In this document: positions 53,132 through 63,000 of the stretch, in pieces
How the letters are laid out: each line of letters opens with the position of its first letter
Numbering within the stretch: position 1 is the stretch's first letter
From: Rhodococcus sp. OK302
GTDB lineage: Bacteria; Actinomycetota; Actinomycetes; Mycobacteriales; Mycobacteriaceae
DNA: 64,000 nucleotides
Assembly (NCBI RefSeq): GCF_002245895.1
Contig: NZ_NPJZ01000001.1
Coordinates: 5,347,001-5,411,000 of the forward strand
Direction of reading: 5' to 3'
Notes under the pieces: model-generated
What the model was told of the DNA's origin: nothing
Database searches by the model: none
The model's input: the letters and a program-made list of their open reading frames with translations, nothing else
Translations under genes and position numbers: made by a program

Positions 53132-54817
53132 CTATCTGCCGGACACACCCAGTTCGGAAACATCGTCACGCGGATCCGTCTCGGGATCCTCCTCGTCGAA
53201 GTCACCTGTCCGCTGCTTGATCAACTCGAAATCGAACGTCTCGCGCTTGTTCACCGACATTGCGAAGCACACAACGGTACTGACGGCATAGGCGACCAAA
53301 GATCCACTGAGCGTTGGGTAATCGTGAAGGAAGCCGATCGCGAACGGTGCGGAGATCAGGATCGCCAGCCCGCCGACGATCTGCGCGACCTTCAGTCCGA
53401 AGAATCCGAAGGCCATGAGCCCCAGCACCACTCCGATACCGATCACGGAGACGATGTCGAAGAGGATTCCGATCACACCGTCCATCGGCACCCAGCTGAA
53501 ACGCACGGGCAAGAACGCGGCAAGCGCAACGAGAACCGACACGGTGAAGGCTTTGTTGGTCACCTTGCCCCAGTAGAAGCTCGCGATGACGGGGAATACG
53601 AGCGCACCCCAGAGAGCTCCGACAAATACCAGTAGATCCAGAATGCTCAATTGGAGACTTGCCAAGGCAATTGCAACAGCCGTCGCGACGATCATCGTCA
53701 CGCGGCCAATGAGCAGCATCCGTCGCGGATTGGCTTTACCCGCGACGGTCTGGCCGTACACATCGGTCATCATGATCGACGAGAGTGCAGCCAGATCCGA
53801 GTCCGCCGTTGAGGACAGCGCTCCGATGATCATGACAAAGAAGACAGCCAGCAAGATTCCCGGCAGGTACGACGCCGCCATCTGCGGAATCAGGTTGTTG
53901 ACGTCGCCGCCCATCGGCTCGACTCCGAGGTACAACGCGAGGACACCGAGCATGCCGACGCCGATAACCGTTGCGCCGTAGCCCACTGTCGCGGTGATGA
54001 AGGTGGGCTTGATCAGGTCTTCGCGGACCGCGAACAATCGTTGCGCGATGGTCTGGTTTCCGATTGCGTAGGCAAGCACTGCCGCGATGTAGGGTGCGCC
54101 TTGTTCGAAGAAGGCGACACTCGAGAAGAAGTTGCCCTGCTCAGCAGTGAGGTTTCCGGCGCCGCTCTCGAAGGCTGCGGGGAATCCTGCTGCGAAGAAG
54201 ATGAACGGCACCAAAACGACTACTGCGCCGAGCATTCCGATCAACTGCACAAAGTCGGTCAGCACCGAAGCGCGGAATCCCGACCACAGTGTGTACAGCA
54301 GAACACCCAGCGCAACGATGAAGACGCCCTGGATGAAGTTGAACGGGGACAGCAACGAAATCAGCAGGCCGCCAGCGAGGAAGTTCGACATCAAACTGAT
54401 GACGCTACCGACGATGTTGGATCCCGCAAGCATGAGCTGGCTAGATCGCCCGTGGCGCGCATACATGACTTCGGCCAGGGTGTGGGCCTTCGGCGCGACT
54501 TTACGAATTCGCTGCCCGAACGGATAGATGAAGAGAATCATCAACGCGCCCCACAGTCCGTAATGAATCGGACCTGAGATTCCATAGGTATATCCGGAGG
54601 TAGCGGAAGCGTACAGCGACGACGCCCAAATCCACGTGGCCGTCATGCTGGCAGCCGAAACACCGAATCCCAATTTGTTGCCGGCGGTCATAAACTCGTC
54701 GGCGTTTTCCTTCTTCTTACCAATACGAAGAGAAATCAGAAAAGTTCCACCGTAGAAAGCTACTAGCAGTGAAACAATTACCAACGTACTGAACTGGACC
54801 ATATCGGATCCTGTCAC
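53132..54817 (-). CDS. Sodium:solute symporter (SSS family)
   Basis: 561 aa with about 13 membrane helices. Family landmarks: SLRIGKKKENADEFMTAGNK at the start, LGALS-type core helices (GALSSTADSDLAALSSIMMT) and ALWGALVFPVIASFYWGKV. SSS members import sugars, amino acids, urea or organic acids with sodium; the substrate here is not evident. The GTG at 54817 has AAGGA upstream; ATG 54802 is a weaker alternative. The small membrane protein downstream is probably its accessory subunit. Confidence 0.88.
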   Translation of the reverse strand: MTGSDMVQFSTLVIVSLLVAFYGGTFLISLRIGKKKENADEFMTAGNKLGFGVSAASMTATWIWASSLYASATSGYTYGISGPIHYGLWGALMILFIYPFGQRIRKVAPKAHTLAEVMYARHGRSSQLMLAGSNIVGSVISLMSNFLAGGLLISLLSPFNFIQGVFIVALGVLLYTLWSGFRASVLTDFVQLIGMLGAVVVLVPFIFFAAGFPAAFESGAGNLTAEQGNFFSSVAFFEQGAPYIAAVLAYAIGNQTIAQRLFAVREDLIKPTFITATVGYGATVIGVGMLGVLALYLGVEPMGGDVNNLIPQMAASYLPGILLAVFFVMIIGALSSTADSDLAALSSIMMTDVYGQTVAGKANPRRMLLIGRVTMIVATAVAIALASLQLSILDLLVFVGALWGALVFPVIASFYWGKVTNKAFTVSVLVALAAFLPVRFSWVPMDGVIGILFDIVSVIGIGVVLGLMAFGFFGLKVAQIVGGLAILISAPFAIGFLHDYPTLSGSLVAYAVSTVVCFAMSVNKRETFDFELIKQRTGDFDEEDPETDPRDDVSELGVSGR

Positions 54818-55254
54818 GTCACATCCTTCGTTAATAATCGGCAGAACAATGCGTAAAGATCCCAGTTTCGAATCTTTACGCTCTGTTGCTGCACGTCCGA
54901 GGAGTAACCGTCATACCAACACCGGTCACATATTCAATTGACTAACAACACACACAATCGTCGAACGAAAACCTATACCTCCATTGAGTGAATGCCAGAG
55001 AGTCGAGCCGACACATAAGGTCTATGCATCGAACATTGAGGCGGTTTCAGGCTTTTGGCCCAACCGCCCAACTTCAGCAACTGGAAATTGACCATAGCAT
55101 GACCCCAGTTTTACGACACAAAATCCAAATTTGCCAATCCCTCGTAATTTGAGCATTTCACCGCCCAAAAAGTGCTTTCTTCCAGCGCATATAACAAATC
55201 CATATCGAATGAAATCATTCCACGATCCGATCTGTTTGACACCGAATTCTTCGG
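54818..55254. other. AT-rich intergenic region
   Basis: 437 bp with low GC for this genome and no convincing coding frame, repeat or RNA gene. It probably contains the symporter promoter. Confidence 0.6.
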
Positions 55255-55857
55255 CTACATCGACAGGACCATTCGTGCGAACCCGCGGCCCCAGTCCGGA
55301 TCGCACGGAACGTCTCGATCGAGCGGGTTCGCGGCGATAGCGCCCGTCATTCGCAGATACAACAGGGTGCCCCTCGCGACCGAAGTCCAATCATCTTCCC
55401 CGAGTTTGGTTCCGCTCTCCGTACGCCAACCCAATGCAGTTAGTCCCTCGATCATCACCTCGCTCCGCTCGGCCTCCGACAAGCCAGCAGCCAAGGTGAG
55501 TAACAGGATTCGGCCAGCCTCCTGCGCAAGCCCACCTTTCCCCAACGGCAGCACCGAAACGATATGCCTCCACAACTCACCCTGGTACGCGATCATCGAC
55601 TTCCCGAGTCTGGTGAGAATCAATGTGCCTCTGTGTTTTCGGACGAACTTGAGCCTCTTCGCTACTTCCAGTAACTCCGAGATCTGTGCGCTGCTGCCGG
55701 AAGTGGTATCGATCCACCCACCGCCCCAATGGAGTTCGTCGCGAGCTGACACAACCTCTTCCGGCGGAAAGCATCCGGTCGCAGTCAATACAATGCCCAC
55801 GCCCCGCGCTCGATTCACGTGAATCCGCCACGTGCGCAGGGTGAGTAGCAGTTGCAA
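55255..55857 (-). CDS. pRiA4b ORF-3-type C-terminal domain protein, probably N-truncated
   Basis: 200 aa. GIVLTATGCFPPEEVVSARD then AKRLKFVRKHRGTLILTRLG resemble the C-terminal half of plasmid pRiA4b ORF-3-like proteins. Such proteins normally have an N-terminal half that is missing here, and the frame starts only with a TTG just beyond the end of the degenerate tnpA. It is probably a remnant cut by the arrival of the IS605-like element. Function unknown. Confidence 0.5.
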   Translation of the reverse strand: MQLLLTLRTWRIHVNRARGVGIVLTATGCFPPEEVVSARDELHWGGGWIDTTSGSSAQISELLEVAKRLKFVRKHRGTLILTRLGKSMIAYQGELWRHIVSVLPLGKGGLAQEAGRILLLTLAAGLSEAERSEVMIEGLTALGWRTESGTKLGEDDWTSVARGTLLYLRMTGAIAANPLDRDVPCDPDWGRGFARMVLSM

Positions 55858-55914
55858 GATTTCGGTGCCGCCGGCCGACTTGTTGCCGGGATTCAGTCGG
55901 AATCGTGTTTTCGA

Positions 55915-56415
55915 TCAAACGCGTTTCTGCTGTGCGACCGCTTCGGTATGGATGGCCGCGCAGATTGTGGCCCGATCCCAGTCACCACCGCCAGCGTCGC
56001 CGCCGAGGAACCCGATCCGTGTGCTGGCCCTTTCAGGTCGCAGCGACCCAAGCGGGTCCCGCCGTGTCTGATTGGTGATGCACTTGGCGATGATCGACAA
56101 CGACACACCGCCAGCAGACGCAACAAAATACGACGGCGACCAAAAATGGTTGCCCCACAAATATGTGCGGATATGTTCCGGAAACTCCTGCCTCAGGTAT
56201 CGGGCAGAGACACCGTTGAGACTGCTGACCAATGTGGAGAGCTGAACGGTCGGCGGATAGTGAATCAGCAGGTGCACGTCGACGAATTTGCCGTTGGACT
56301 CGGTTAGCGTAGCCCCGAACTTGTCGCACACCTCTGCCATGATCGTCTCGCACCGAGTCAGCATCGGGTCGGTGAAAACTCCCCGACAATATTTGGTGAC
56401 GTAGACCATCTTCAA
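55915..56415 (-). pseudogene. tnpA: IS200/IS605 TnpA (Y1 transposase), catalytic residues lost
   Basis: 166-residue frame. Body typical of TnpA: VYVTKYCRGVFTDP, KFVDVHLLIHYPP, GVSARYLRQEFPEH, GNHFWSPSYFVAS. The family motif H-x-H is replaced by D-V-H (Asp46) and the catalytic tyrosine (expected in a segment like QYIEQQ) is Cys112 (AKCITNQ). The N-terminus is short, starting from TTG, and the C-terminus runs about 50 residues beyond the usual end. It is unlikely to be active. Confidence 0.8.
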
Positions 56416-56445
56416 CGTGAGTGACGGAAAAGCGGTGGGTGCGAG

Positions 56446-57656
56446 ATGAAACGGATTGTCATGGTCAAGCTCGTACCCACGCCCGAACAGTTCGCGGCAT
56501 TGGAATCGACCTTGATGTTGTGTAACGACGTCGCCAACGAGGTTGCAGAGTTGGCACAGTTGATGAAGCTGCGGTCACGTCGGGCGTTGCAGGTCGCGAT
56601 GTACCCGATAGTGAAGGCGCGAGGATTGTCGGCGCAACCGTCCCTGCACGTTCTGCGGAAAGTTGCTGATGCATACACCACCCGAACTGCGAATCTGGTG
56701 AACGGGAATTGTGGCCGTCCGGGGTCGAAACGGTATGCCGCAGTTTCTGATACCACGATCGAATTCCGGTCGAATGCTGCGCAACCGTTCGACGATCGAT
56801 GCTTGTCCTGGCAGCTCGACGGCGCGACGGTATCGATTTGGACAGTCTCGGGCCGAATGAGGGGTGTGTCCTTCGTGTGCGCACCCTGGCAGCGGACACT
56901 CCTCGCTGACCGCAAGGGCGAATCCGACCTGGTGCTGCGGGATGGCTCGTTCTATCTGTATGCCACTGTCGATCAACCTGCACCGACCCCTGTTGTACCG
57001 GCGAAAGATCCGTCGGCCGGTTGGCTGGGAGTGGATCTGGGGATCGTCAATCTCGCGGTCACCACCGACGACGATCCGAACGTGCTTGATGTCCGGTGGT
57101 CCGGTGGTCCGGTGGTGCCGTCACCGCGCGCCGGAAAAAGAACGAGGTGATGCGGACCACCCTGCAGAAGGTTGGAACGAAATCCGCGAAACGGAAGTTG
57201 AAGACTCGGCGACGGAAGGAACAACGGTTCGCCACCGACATCAACCACCAACTGTCGAAAACAATTGTTGCTCAGGCGCAACGCACCGACCGCGGTATCG
57301 CGATAGAAGATCTATCCGGTATTCGTGATCGGGTACGGCTGGCCAAGAAACAACGAGCACAGGTGCATTCGTGGGCATACGCCCAACTGCGGAACTTCGT
57401 CACCTACAAGGCGGAGATGGCGGGGGTGACGGTGCAGGTGATCAACCCGCGCAACACGTCCCGTACTTGTTCGCGGTGTGGGTTCTGTGATGTGAGGAAT
57501 CGTCGTAGCCAAGCTGTGTTCGTGTGCCGAGAGTGCGGGTGGGCTGGGCATGCGGATCACAATGCTGCCCTCAACATTGCCGCGCTCGGGCATGAAAAGT
57601 ATTGGGCCGCTCAATCAACCGTGCCTATTGCAGCCACCGCCCTAGCATCCAGTTAG
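56446..57656 (+). pseudogene. tnpB: IS605-type tnpB, frameshifted by an octamer repeat
   Basis: Two overlapping frames together make a full TnpB. Frame 1 (from 56446) has MVKLVPTPEQFAALE and the first catalytic Asp in GVDLGIVNLAVT and ends at 57150. Frame 2 (to 57656) has the Glu in IAIEDLSGI, the zinc finger CSRCGFC/CRECG and the third Asp in ADHNAALNIAAL. They are separated by three tandem copies of TCCGGTGG (57092-57115). With two copies the frame is continuous (401 codons with stop) and reads DVRWSGGAVTARRKK. So one extra 8-bp copy inactivates the gene. Confidence 0.92.
57092..57115. repeat. triple octamer TCCGGTGG inside tnpB
   Basis: Three perfect tandem copies (57092-57099, 57100-57107, 57108-57115). 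Loss of one copy would restore the tnpB reading frame; it is a candidate slippage site. Confidence 0.97.
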
Positions 57657-57705
57657 GTTGGTGAGCAGCAAACCTGGTCCTTCAGGGCCGGGTAGTTGAT
57701 GGTCT
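57657..57705 (+). ncRNA. possible guide-RNA (omega/reRNA) 3' region and right end of the IS605-like element
   Basis: Directly after the tnpB stop, a stretch with a short hairpin around CCTTCAGGGCCGGG resembles the right end and the 3' part of the guide RNA of TnpB elements. The call rests on position and general resemblance only. Confidence 0.35.
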
Positions 57706-57828
57706 CATCCACATCCAACATGATCCAGTGGGTTGATTCCGGTGTGTTCCGGCTACCGTGGACATGACATCCACCGCACCAAAACAGTGTCCAGCCCATG
57801 CTCGGGACTGGCACGGAACTGAGGATCC

Positions 57829-58419
57829 ATGAGCGAGAACGACACCACCGCTGACCTGCCCCTTCACATCGACGGCGCAATGGCCATCGCAACGGACGAG
57901 CGTGACGAGTTGATCCGTCTGTGCGTTAAGTCCCTCGCCGAGATGTTCGGCAGCGAGCCCGCTACCGACGATGACGGCGACATTGTGGTTCCCGTTCACG
58001 GCTTCGTCGTTTACGTGACAGTTGCTGACGACGGCCCGCAGATCAACGTCTGGACCTCGGTCCTCACAGGCCTCGGCAACCCGGCCCATGCTGCAACACA
58101 GCTGATCGAGCTCGCTCAGGAATGGCCGCGTCTGCGCTTCGCATTCAGTGGCGACCACCTCCTGGTCTCGACCATTCTCGACGCGGATCCCTTCGCCCCG
58201 CAGCATCTGATCAACCTCATCGACGAGGTTCACGAGTTCACCCACGAACTCGACGATGATTTCGCAACATCCTTCGGCGGCACCCTCGATTGCGACGAGA
58301 CTGACGACAGCTACGCCGGCGAATGCAACACCGGTGGCTGTGGCGACGACTGTGACTGCGATTGTGGCGACGACGCCGAAACTCCCGACGGCGAGCTCGG
58401 CATCACTGCCAGCAAGTAG
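57829..58419 (+). CDS. TY-Chap-like protein with Cys/Asp-rich tail
   Basis: 196 aa, acidic. Residues about 1-150 resemble the middle of the protein at 35156-36502: NPAHAATQLIELAQEWPRLR, then FSGDHLLVSTILDADPFAPQ and HLINLIDEVHEFTHELDDDF. The fold is taken as TY-Chap (Tir-chaperone/YbjN), by inference. The last 40 residues are unusual: AGECNTGGCGDDCDCDCGDD, with six cysteines among acidic residues, suggesting metal binding. ATG at 57829. It lies between the relic IS605 element and the toxin locus. Confidence 0.75.
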   Translation: MSENDTTADLPLHIDGAMAIATDERDELIRLCVKSLAEMFGSEPATDDDGDIVVPVHGFVVYVTVADDGPQINVWTSVLTGLGNPAHAATQLIELAQEWPRLRFAFSGDHLLVSTILDADPFAPQHLINLIDEVHEFTHELDDDFATSFGGTLDCDETDDSYAGECNTGGCGDDCDCDCGDDAETPDGELGITASK

Positions 58420-58582
58420 CGCGACTGAGCTTCAGTTCCGAGATGCACGTGGGTTGCGAATTATGCAGCGCGCGTGCATCTCTGCGAACACACGACTGGA
58501 CGCCTGGCGTGCTTGTAGCACCTTGCATGCCAGTCTTGAGGTGAACTCAATCGCTTCCTATATGGCATTTCACCATTTTGAC

Positions 58583-58620
58583 AAACAACCTAGATACACT
58601 ATTTCCAGATAGGGTTGTTT
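58583..58620. promoter_or_regulatory. inverted repeat upstream of small ORF
   Basis: AAACAACC (58583-58590) and GGTTGTTT (58613-58620), 22 bases apart, immediately before the ATG of the 51-codon frame at 58629. It could be an operator or a hairpin; lower GC than the surroundings. Confidence 0.5.
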
Positions 58621-58628
58621 GACAGATC

Positions 58629-58784
58629 ATGTTCACGACCACCCTCAACGGTCGGATGGATCTTGTGGTCGGTGAACCCACTCCGACTAACAACGAGCTT
58701 CCACTCATCAATGAATCCGAGCAAACCGCTCTGGCCGTGCTACGCGCTGGAGACCTACGACTCGAGCAAGAGCGAATCCCCTGA
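58629..58784 (+). CDS. small ORF, 51 aa, possibly ended by a premature stop
   Basis: ATG at 58629, TGA at 58782-58784. The peptide (MFTTTLNGRMDLVVGEPTPT ... LRLEQERIP) has protein-like composition. After the TGA the same frame stays open and protein-like to 58864 (PYVRERLHAVWKLPIDDVTA), so the TGA may be a nonsense mutation in a gene of about 78 codons. No family is recognised. Confidence 0.45.
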   Translation: MFTTTLNGRMDLVVGEPTPTNNELPLINESEQTALAVLRAGDLRLEQERIP

Positions 58785-58852
58785 CCATATGTACGCGAGC
58801 GGCTACACGCGGTTTGGAAGCTGCCCATCGATGACGTAACCGCTTCCAACTC

Positions 58853-59125
58853 TCACATCGACTGAATCATTTTCGAGAATTCGCCCACAATCGAGTCAAT
58901 CCCAATGCTATTCAAAGTCGGATCCGATTCCTCACTCAACGAAATAATTACCTCAAGCTCTCCCCATAACCTACGCAGTTCAACTGCAACCAGATTGTCA
59001 GAATATTCCGAATGATCGACAATCCGCTCAAGTTCAGTAACAAGAATCCTTAAACTAATACAACTATCTCCATAATCTCGAATTGATTTCTCGGCAAGTT
59101 TGATGATAAATCTTCGATTTCCCAC
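58853..59125 (-). CDS. putative immunity protein, all-helical
   Basis: About 90 aa, helical and acidic, no signal peptide. SLRILVTELERIVDHSEYSD then LVAVELRRLWGELEVIISLS resemble small helical immunity proteins of contact-dependent toxin loci; the family is not fixed. GTG at 59125 is taken, with GAGAGG six bases before it (TTG at 59131 is alternative). GC is clearly lower than in the chromosome around it. It lies downstream of the Rhs gene and a first immunity candidate, with no toxin of its own in between. Confidence 0.6.
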   Translation of the reverse strand: MGNRRFIIKLAEKSIRDYGDSCISLRILVTELERIVDHSEYSDNLVAVELRRLWGELEVIISLSEESDPTLNSIGIDSIVGEFSKMIQSM

Positions 59126-59420
59126 ATCCAACCTCTCAGCAATTCACCGACAATATACTTTGGATACATGGACATCGCCTGGCCTCTAGACGAGTCGCCC
59201 GCGGTACATCGCTTCTGCCGCTACTTCGGCCACATCCACTTTCAGTGAAATCCACCAGCCTGCCCCCAATATCACGTGACAGCTTCCTGGACCGGGCCTT
59301 CACCGGCAAACCGATCCAAAAAGGACCTCGTGCCTCTCGCCTAACACGGGCCGGTTGCTGTACACCAGGGATTCCCGCATCCAGCTTCACCTCGATTTGG
59401 TACCAGACCCGGTAGACCTA
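59126..59420. other. spacer between immunity-like genes, possible decayed toxin
   Basis: 295 bp. A minus-strand frame (59390-59136, 84 residues, with RSRKLSRDIGGRLVDFTESG) covers most of it but has no ribosome-binding site or family match. It may be a remnant of a displaced toxin tip, or non-coding. Confidence 0.35.
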
Positions 59421-59981
59421 TCAATTGGATCCAAATCCGATCGTGGATGTTGCATAGATCGGTTTCAGAACCGAACTCCATTGCGGAAATCTGGTTTCGA
59501 TCAACTCATCTGTATCCAAACCGAGATCCGGCTGCGACTCCCCGATGGAATCAATGTTCCCTTCGATGAAAACTGCCCAATCGCCCGATAATTTTAGTAC
59601 TGACCTCGGATTGCACGGAATTTCGATATCGAACCGATCTTTTCCCCTCCTAGGCGTGGACCCCACGGACGTATGCAGGTGCTTTCGCTGCCGAAACCCG
59701 TCGTCACCAAATCGACCGGTTCGATTGACTGACGATACTTCTTCCATCCATTCAACCGATCTAGTTTCCCCAACGATGAGTAACGCCGCATTTCCATCTC
59801 CGAGCGAAATCGATGTTCGGAGGTCAAGGATCACACCAACCCTAGAAGTCAATGTCGAAATTTTTACATCCAAAACTGAACATTCTTGAAGTAGGTCCGA
59901 GACAGAAAGTGGATCAAATGATTCTGCAGCAAATTCGACGTAGGACGTAGGATCCTTCATCAAATCATCAATAGTTGCCAT
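59421..59981 (-). CDS. putative immunity protein of the Rhs toxin
   Basis: 186 aa. Beta-rich with TLTSRVGVILDLRTSISLGD and GNAALLIVGETRSVEWMEEV near the start, and DWAVFIEGNIDSIGESQPDL later. This GVILDLRTxxxLxxGNxAxLxVxG pattern is found in immunity proteins paired with actinobacterial polymorphic toxins; the exact family is not assigned. It is the first gene after the Rhs stop (56 bp downstream), which is the standard place for the cognate immunity gene. ATG 59981 is preferred to TTG 59996. Confidence 0.7.
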   Translation of the reverse strand: MATIDDLMKDPTSYVEFAAESFDPLSVSDLLQECSVLDVKISTLTSRVGVILDLRTSISLGDGNAALLIVGETRSVEWMEEVSSVNRTGRFGDDGFRQRKHLHTSVGSTPRRGKDRFDIEIPCNPRSVLKLSGDWAVFIEGNIDSIGESQPDLGLDTDELIETRFPQWSSVLKPIYATSTIGFGSN

Positions 59982-60036
59982 CTTCTTCCAATCCAAAGAT
60001 ATTTTCCGATTTCACTAAACTTATTCTAGGTCTTTC

Positions 60037-63000
60037 CTACCCTGGCGGCAGTGGGATATGCCCATATGGATCATGCTTCCCGATCGTAGTGCGACCCGTA
60101 ACAGGATTGACAGTCTGGCCGCCTGCGTTCTGATACACGACGTAACCGTTGGGATAATCCGCAACTCGATTACTGACCGGGTCCATTACACGAACAGAAA
60201 CTACACGGTGGTCGAGTCCTGGCGTCCCCGGCGCAACCGGGTACTCAATCCCCTTTCCATTCCACGTCGGCGACCCAGTCGTCCCTGGAGCGACTACAGG
60301 TAGTTTCTCTCCATTCGGCCCTTGAACGGATTCGGGTTGGCAGGGTGTCAAGCCGAACGGATCAATCCACCCCGTCGGGTTATGAACGTACGCATCAGGG
60401 TTCGGTGCAGGGGCAAGTCCCAACGGGTCCGGGGTGATGAACCGGGCAGTGTGCGGATTGTAATAACGGTGCAGGTTGTAGTGTAATCCGGTTTCCGTAT
60501 CTGCGTACTGACCTGGAAAACGTAGTGGCGTACTGACTTCGCCGCGCCAACTGGTAACACCCCACAGCGACTGTTTCGCTGATCCGGCAACGATGCCCGT
60601 AACAGGGTCGACGAGGTCGGTCGGGGTGCCGATCAGATCGGTCACAATTGCGTAGAACTCGGTGTTCGTTGCTTGCGTCAACGGTGTGTGTGTCCCCGGC
60701 AGATAGGTCCAGCGCAAGGCTTCCCGGGTCGAGGATTGCTCAATGAGCGTGGTGCCATCCCACGTGAAAAAGGTTTGCTCGGCAACGGCACCCACCTGGT
60801 CGTGATGGGTTTTCGTTGTTCGGCGACCGAGAGCGTCGTAGGTGTACCGCCAGATCGAACCGTCAGGTGTCGTGACCTCGGCGAGTTGGTCGAAGCCGTC
60901 GTAGCGGTAGTGCCACACATCAGGTTTACGGGACAAACGGGTGGTGACGGTCCGGATCAGTCGGCCGGCAGAGTCGTAGGTATAGCGGTGTCTGCCATCG
61001 CGAATCAACAACGTGCCACGGTACTCGCGGCGTGCTGATTCGTCGGCTCTGATGTTGCCCAGGGCGTCGTAGGTGAAATGCTCGGTGGTTTCGGCACTGT
61101 CGACGGTAGTAATCCGGCCTACCGGATCGAGTGCGTAGACGCGATCGACAGTGTCCACATCACGAGCATTGATTGTGTGCCCCGTCAGGTAACGGTCGTC
61201 GCGGTAGCGGTATTCATCGCGCCGCAGGATGGTCGGCTCCGGCCGCGATGTCGGCCCGAAGTCCATGTTCAACAACGTTGCCGGATGCGCGGTGACCTGC
61301 TGGGCTGCGAGTTGCCCGGCGACGGTATGGATTCGAGTCACAGCGAGTTCGTGAACATTCCACGCAGTCAGTTGCCCACGCGCATCGTGGGAGAAACTGA
61401 TCGGGTTACCGTCGGCCACCAGGCTCCGCGGTCGTCCCGCCAGATCCCACTGCCACCCGGTCGAGTGGCCGCCGGGGCTGGTTCGGCTGGTGAGACGCCG
61501 TTCGATGTCGTAGTCGAAGGTCATCGGGGGATGATTATCGAGACTCTGACCGGTCGGGAGCCCGTCAAGGGTGTACTCGTAGGCGAGTCTGTGGATCGGA
61601 TTGCCGTGCTGCGCGGTGGTTGCGACGACGGGTCGGCCTGCGAGGTCACGCTCGAAGGCCCGGGATTCGCCGGCATCGGTGTCCACCGAGGAAAGTTGCC
61701 CGAGAACGTCATACGTATGACGACGCACTACACCGGTCGGCGGAGTGACCTCGACGATGTGGTCCATCGAGTCGTAGGCATATTCGGTTGTAGCGTCGTT
61801 GAAGTCGGATTCTTCGATCAACCTTCCCGCTGGGTCGTACCGGTAAGTCCATACCCCGCCCATCGGATTGATCACCGAGGCGAGTCTGCGTTCGGTATCC
61901 CAGGTATAGGTGGTGACGGAGCCATCCGGATCGCACTGCGAGACGAGAAGGTCGAAATCGCCGTAGGTGTAGTGAGTTTCAGCGCCGAGTGCATCAACGC
62001 TACGAAGGAGATTACCTTCACCGTCGTAGTTCCAGCGTTGTGTGGATCCGTCCGGGTCCACTTGCGCGAGCAGTTTTCCGTCGACACCCCATTGATAGTG
62101 CACTGTCGCACCGGTGGGGTCGGTGACGGAGATGATCCGGCCGAATCCGTCGCGGGCGATACTGGTGACAAGCCCTAGCGGATCGGTCACCGAGATCGGC
62201 AAACCTGTTTTGTCGCACTCGATTTCGGTGCGCGCACCGCTCGGACTCAGAATGGATGCGGGCGCGCCGTCGGAACGGTAGGTGCATTCGGTGCGCGCCC
62301 CGGTCGTGTCTGCGAAAGCAATCAGGTTGCCACTGCTGGGGTCCCAAGTCCGGTGGGCACTCGCCCCGCCCGGCGTACGTATCGCCGACGGTTTTCGCGC
62401 TGCCACATACTCGACGATGATGGGATGTCCGTCGGGGCGCGTGATGCGTGCGATATCCCCATCCGCGGTGTATCGGTAGCGGGTGACAGTTCCGTCGGGG
62501 GCGGTGACTGCGAGAGGATCACGGCGGGCGTTGTAGTCGGTGTGAGTGTGCGCGCCGATTGGTGTCACCAGATCACGGAGGCGCAGATCGCTGTCGAAAC
62601 CGTGGACCGTCACGGCTCCGACGCTGTCGGTGACGGTGGTGACGGAACCTGCGCTGTCGGCCATATCGGCGTAGTGGAAGGAAGAGTCGAGGACCCCGCC
62701 CGTTCCGTGCTGTTCGGTGACGCGCCCGAAGGTGTCATAGGTGTTGAGCATCCGGTTGCCGTTGGAATCGGTCCACGACGTCATCCGTCCATCAGCGTCG
62801 TAGGTGTAGCTGGTGGTTGCGCCGGTGCCAGTGGTGACGGCAGCGAGATTCCCGTCGCGGTAAGAGAATCGGCGAACCGTAGTGTTCTGGTCACGGCTGG
62901 CCACTGAGAGCGCCGCGACGCGCCCCGCTGTGGTGTCGACCAGGATCCGGTAGCCACCCGAATGGACTATCTCGGTAGGTTCACCGGAAGTGTTGTAGTG

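Larger units (their letters stand above)
55915..57705. mobile_element. IS200/IS605-like element, degenerate (boundaries approximate)
   Basis: Divergent tnpA (55915-56415, -) and tnpB (56446-57656, +) with a 30-bp gap, the classic IS605 layout. After tnpB comes the probable right end (57657-57705), including CCTTCAGGGCCGGG. Both genes are damaged, so the element is a relic. No target duplications are expected for this family. Confidence 0.75.

Noticed and set aside
59136-59390. 84-aa gene between the immunity candidates
   Set aside because: Lacks a start signal and family match; recorded only as a possible toxin remnant.
61078-62178. 366-aa + strand frame inside the Rhs gene
   Set aside because: Antisense of regular YD repeats, which keep both strands open.
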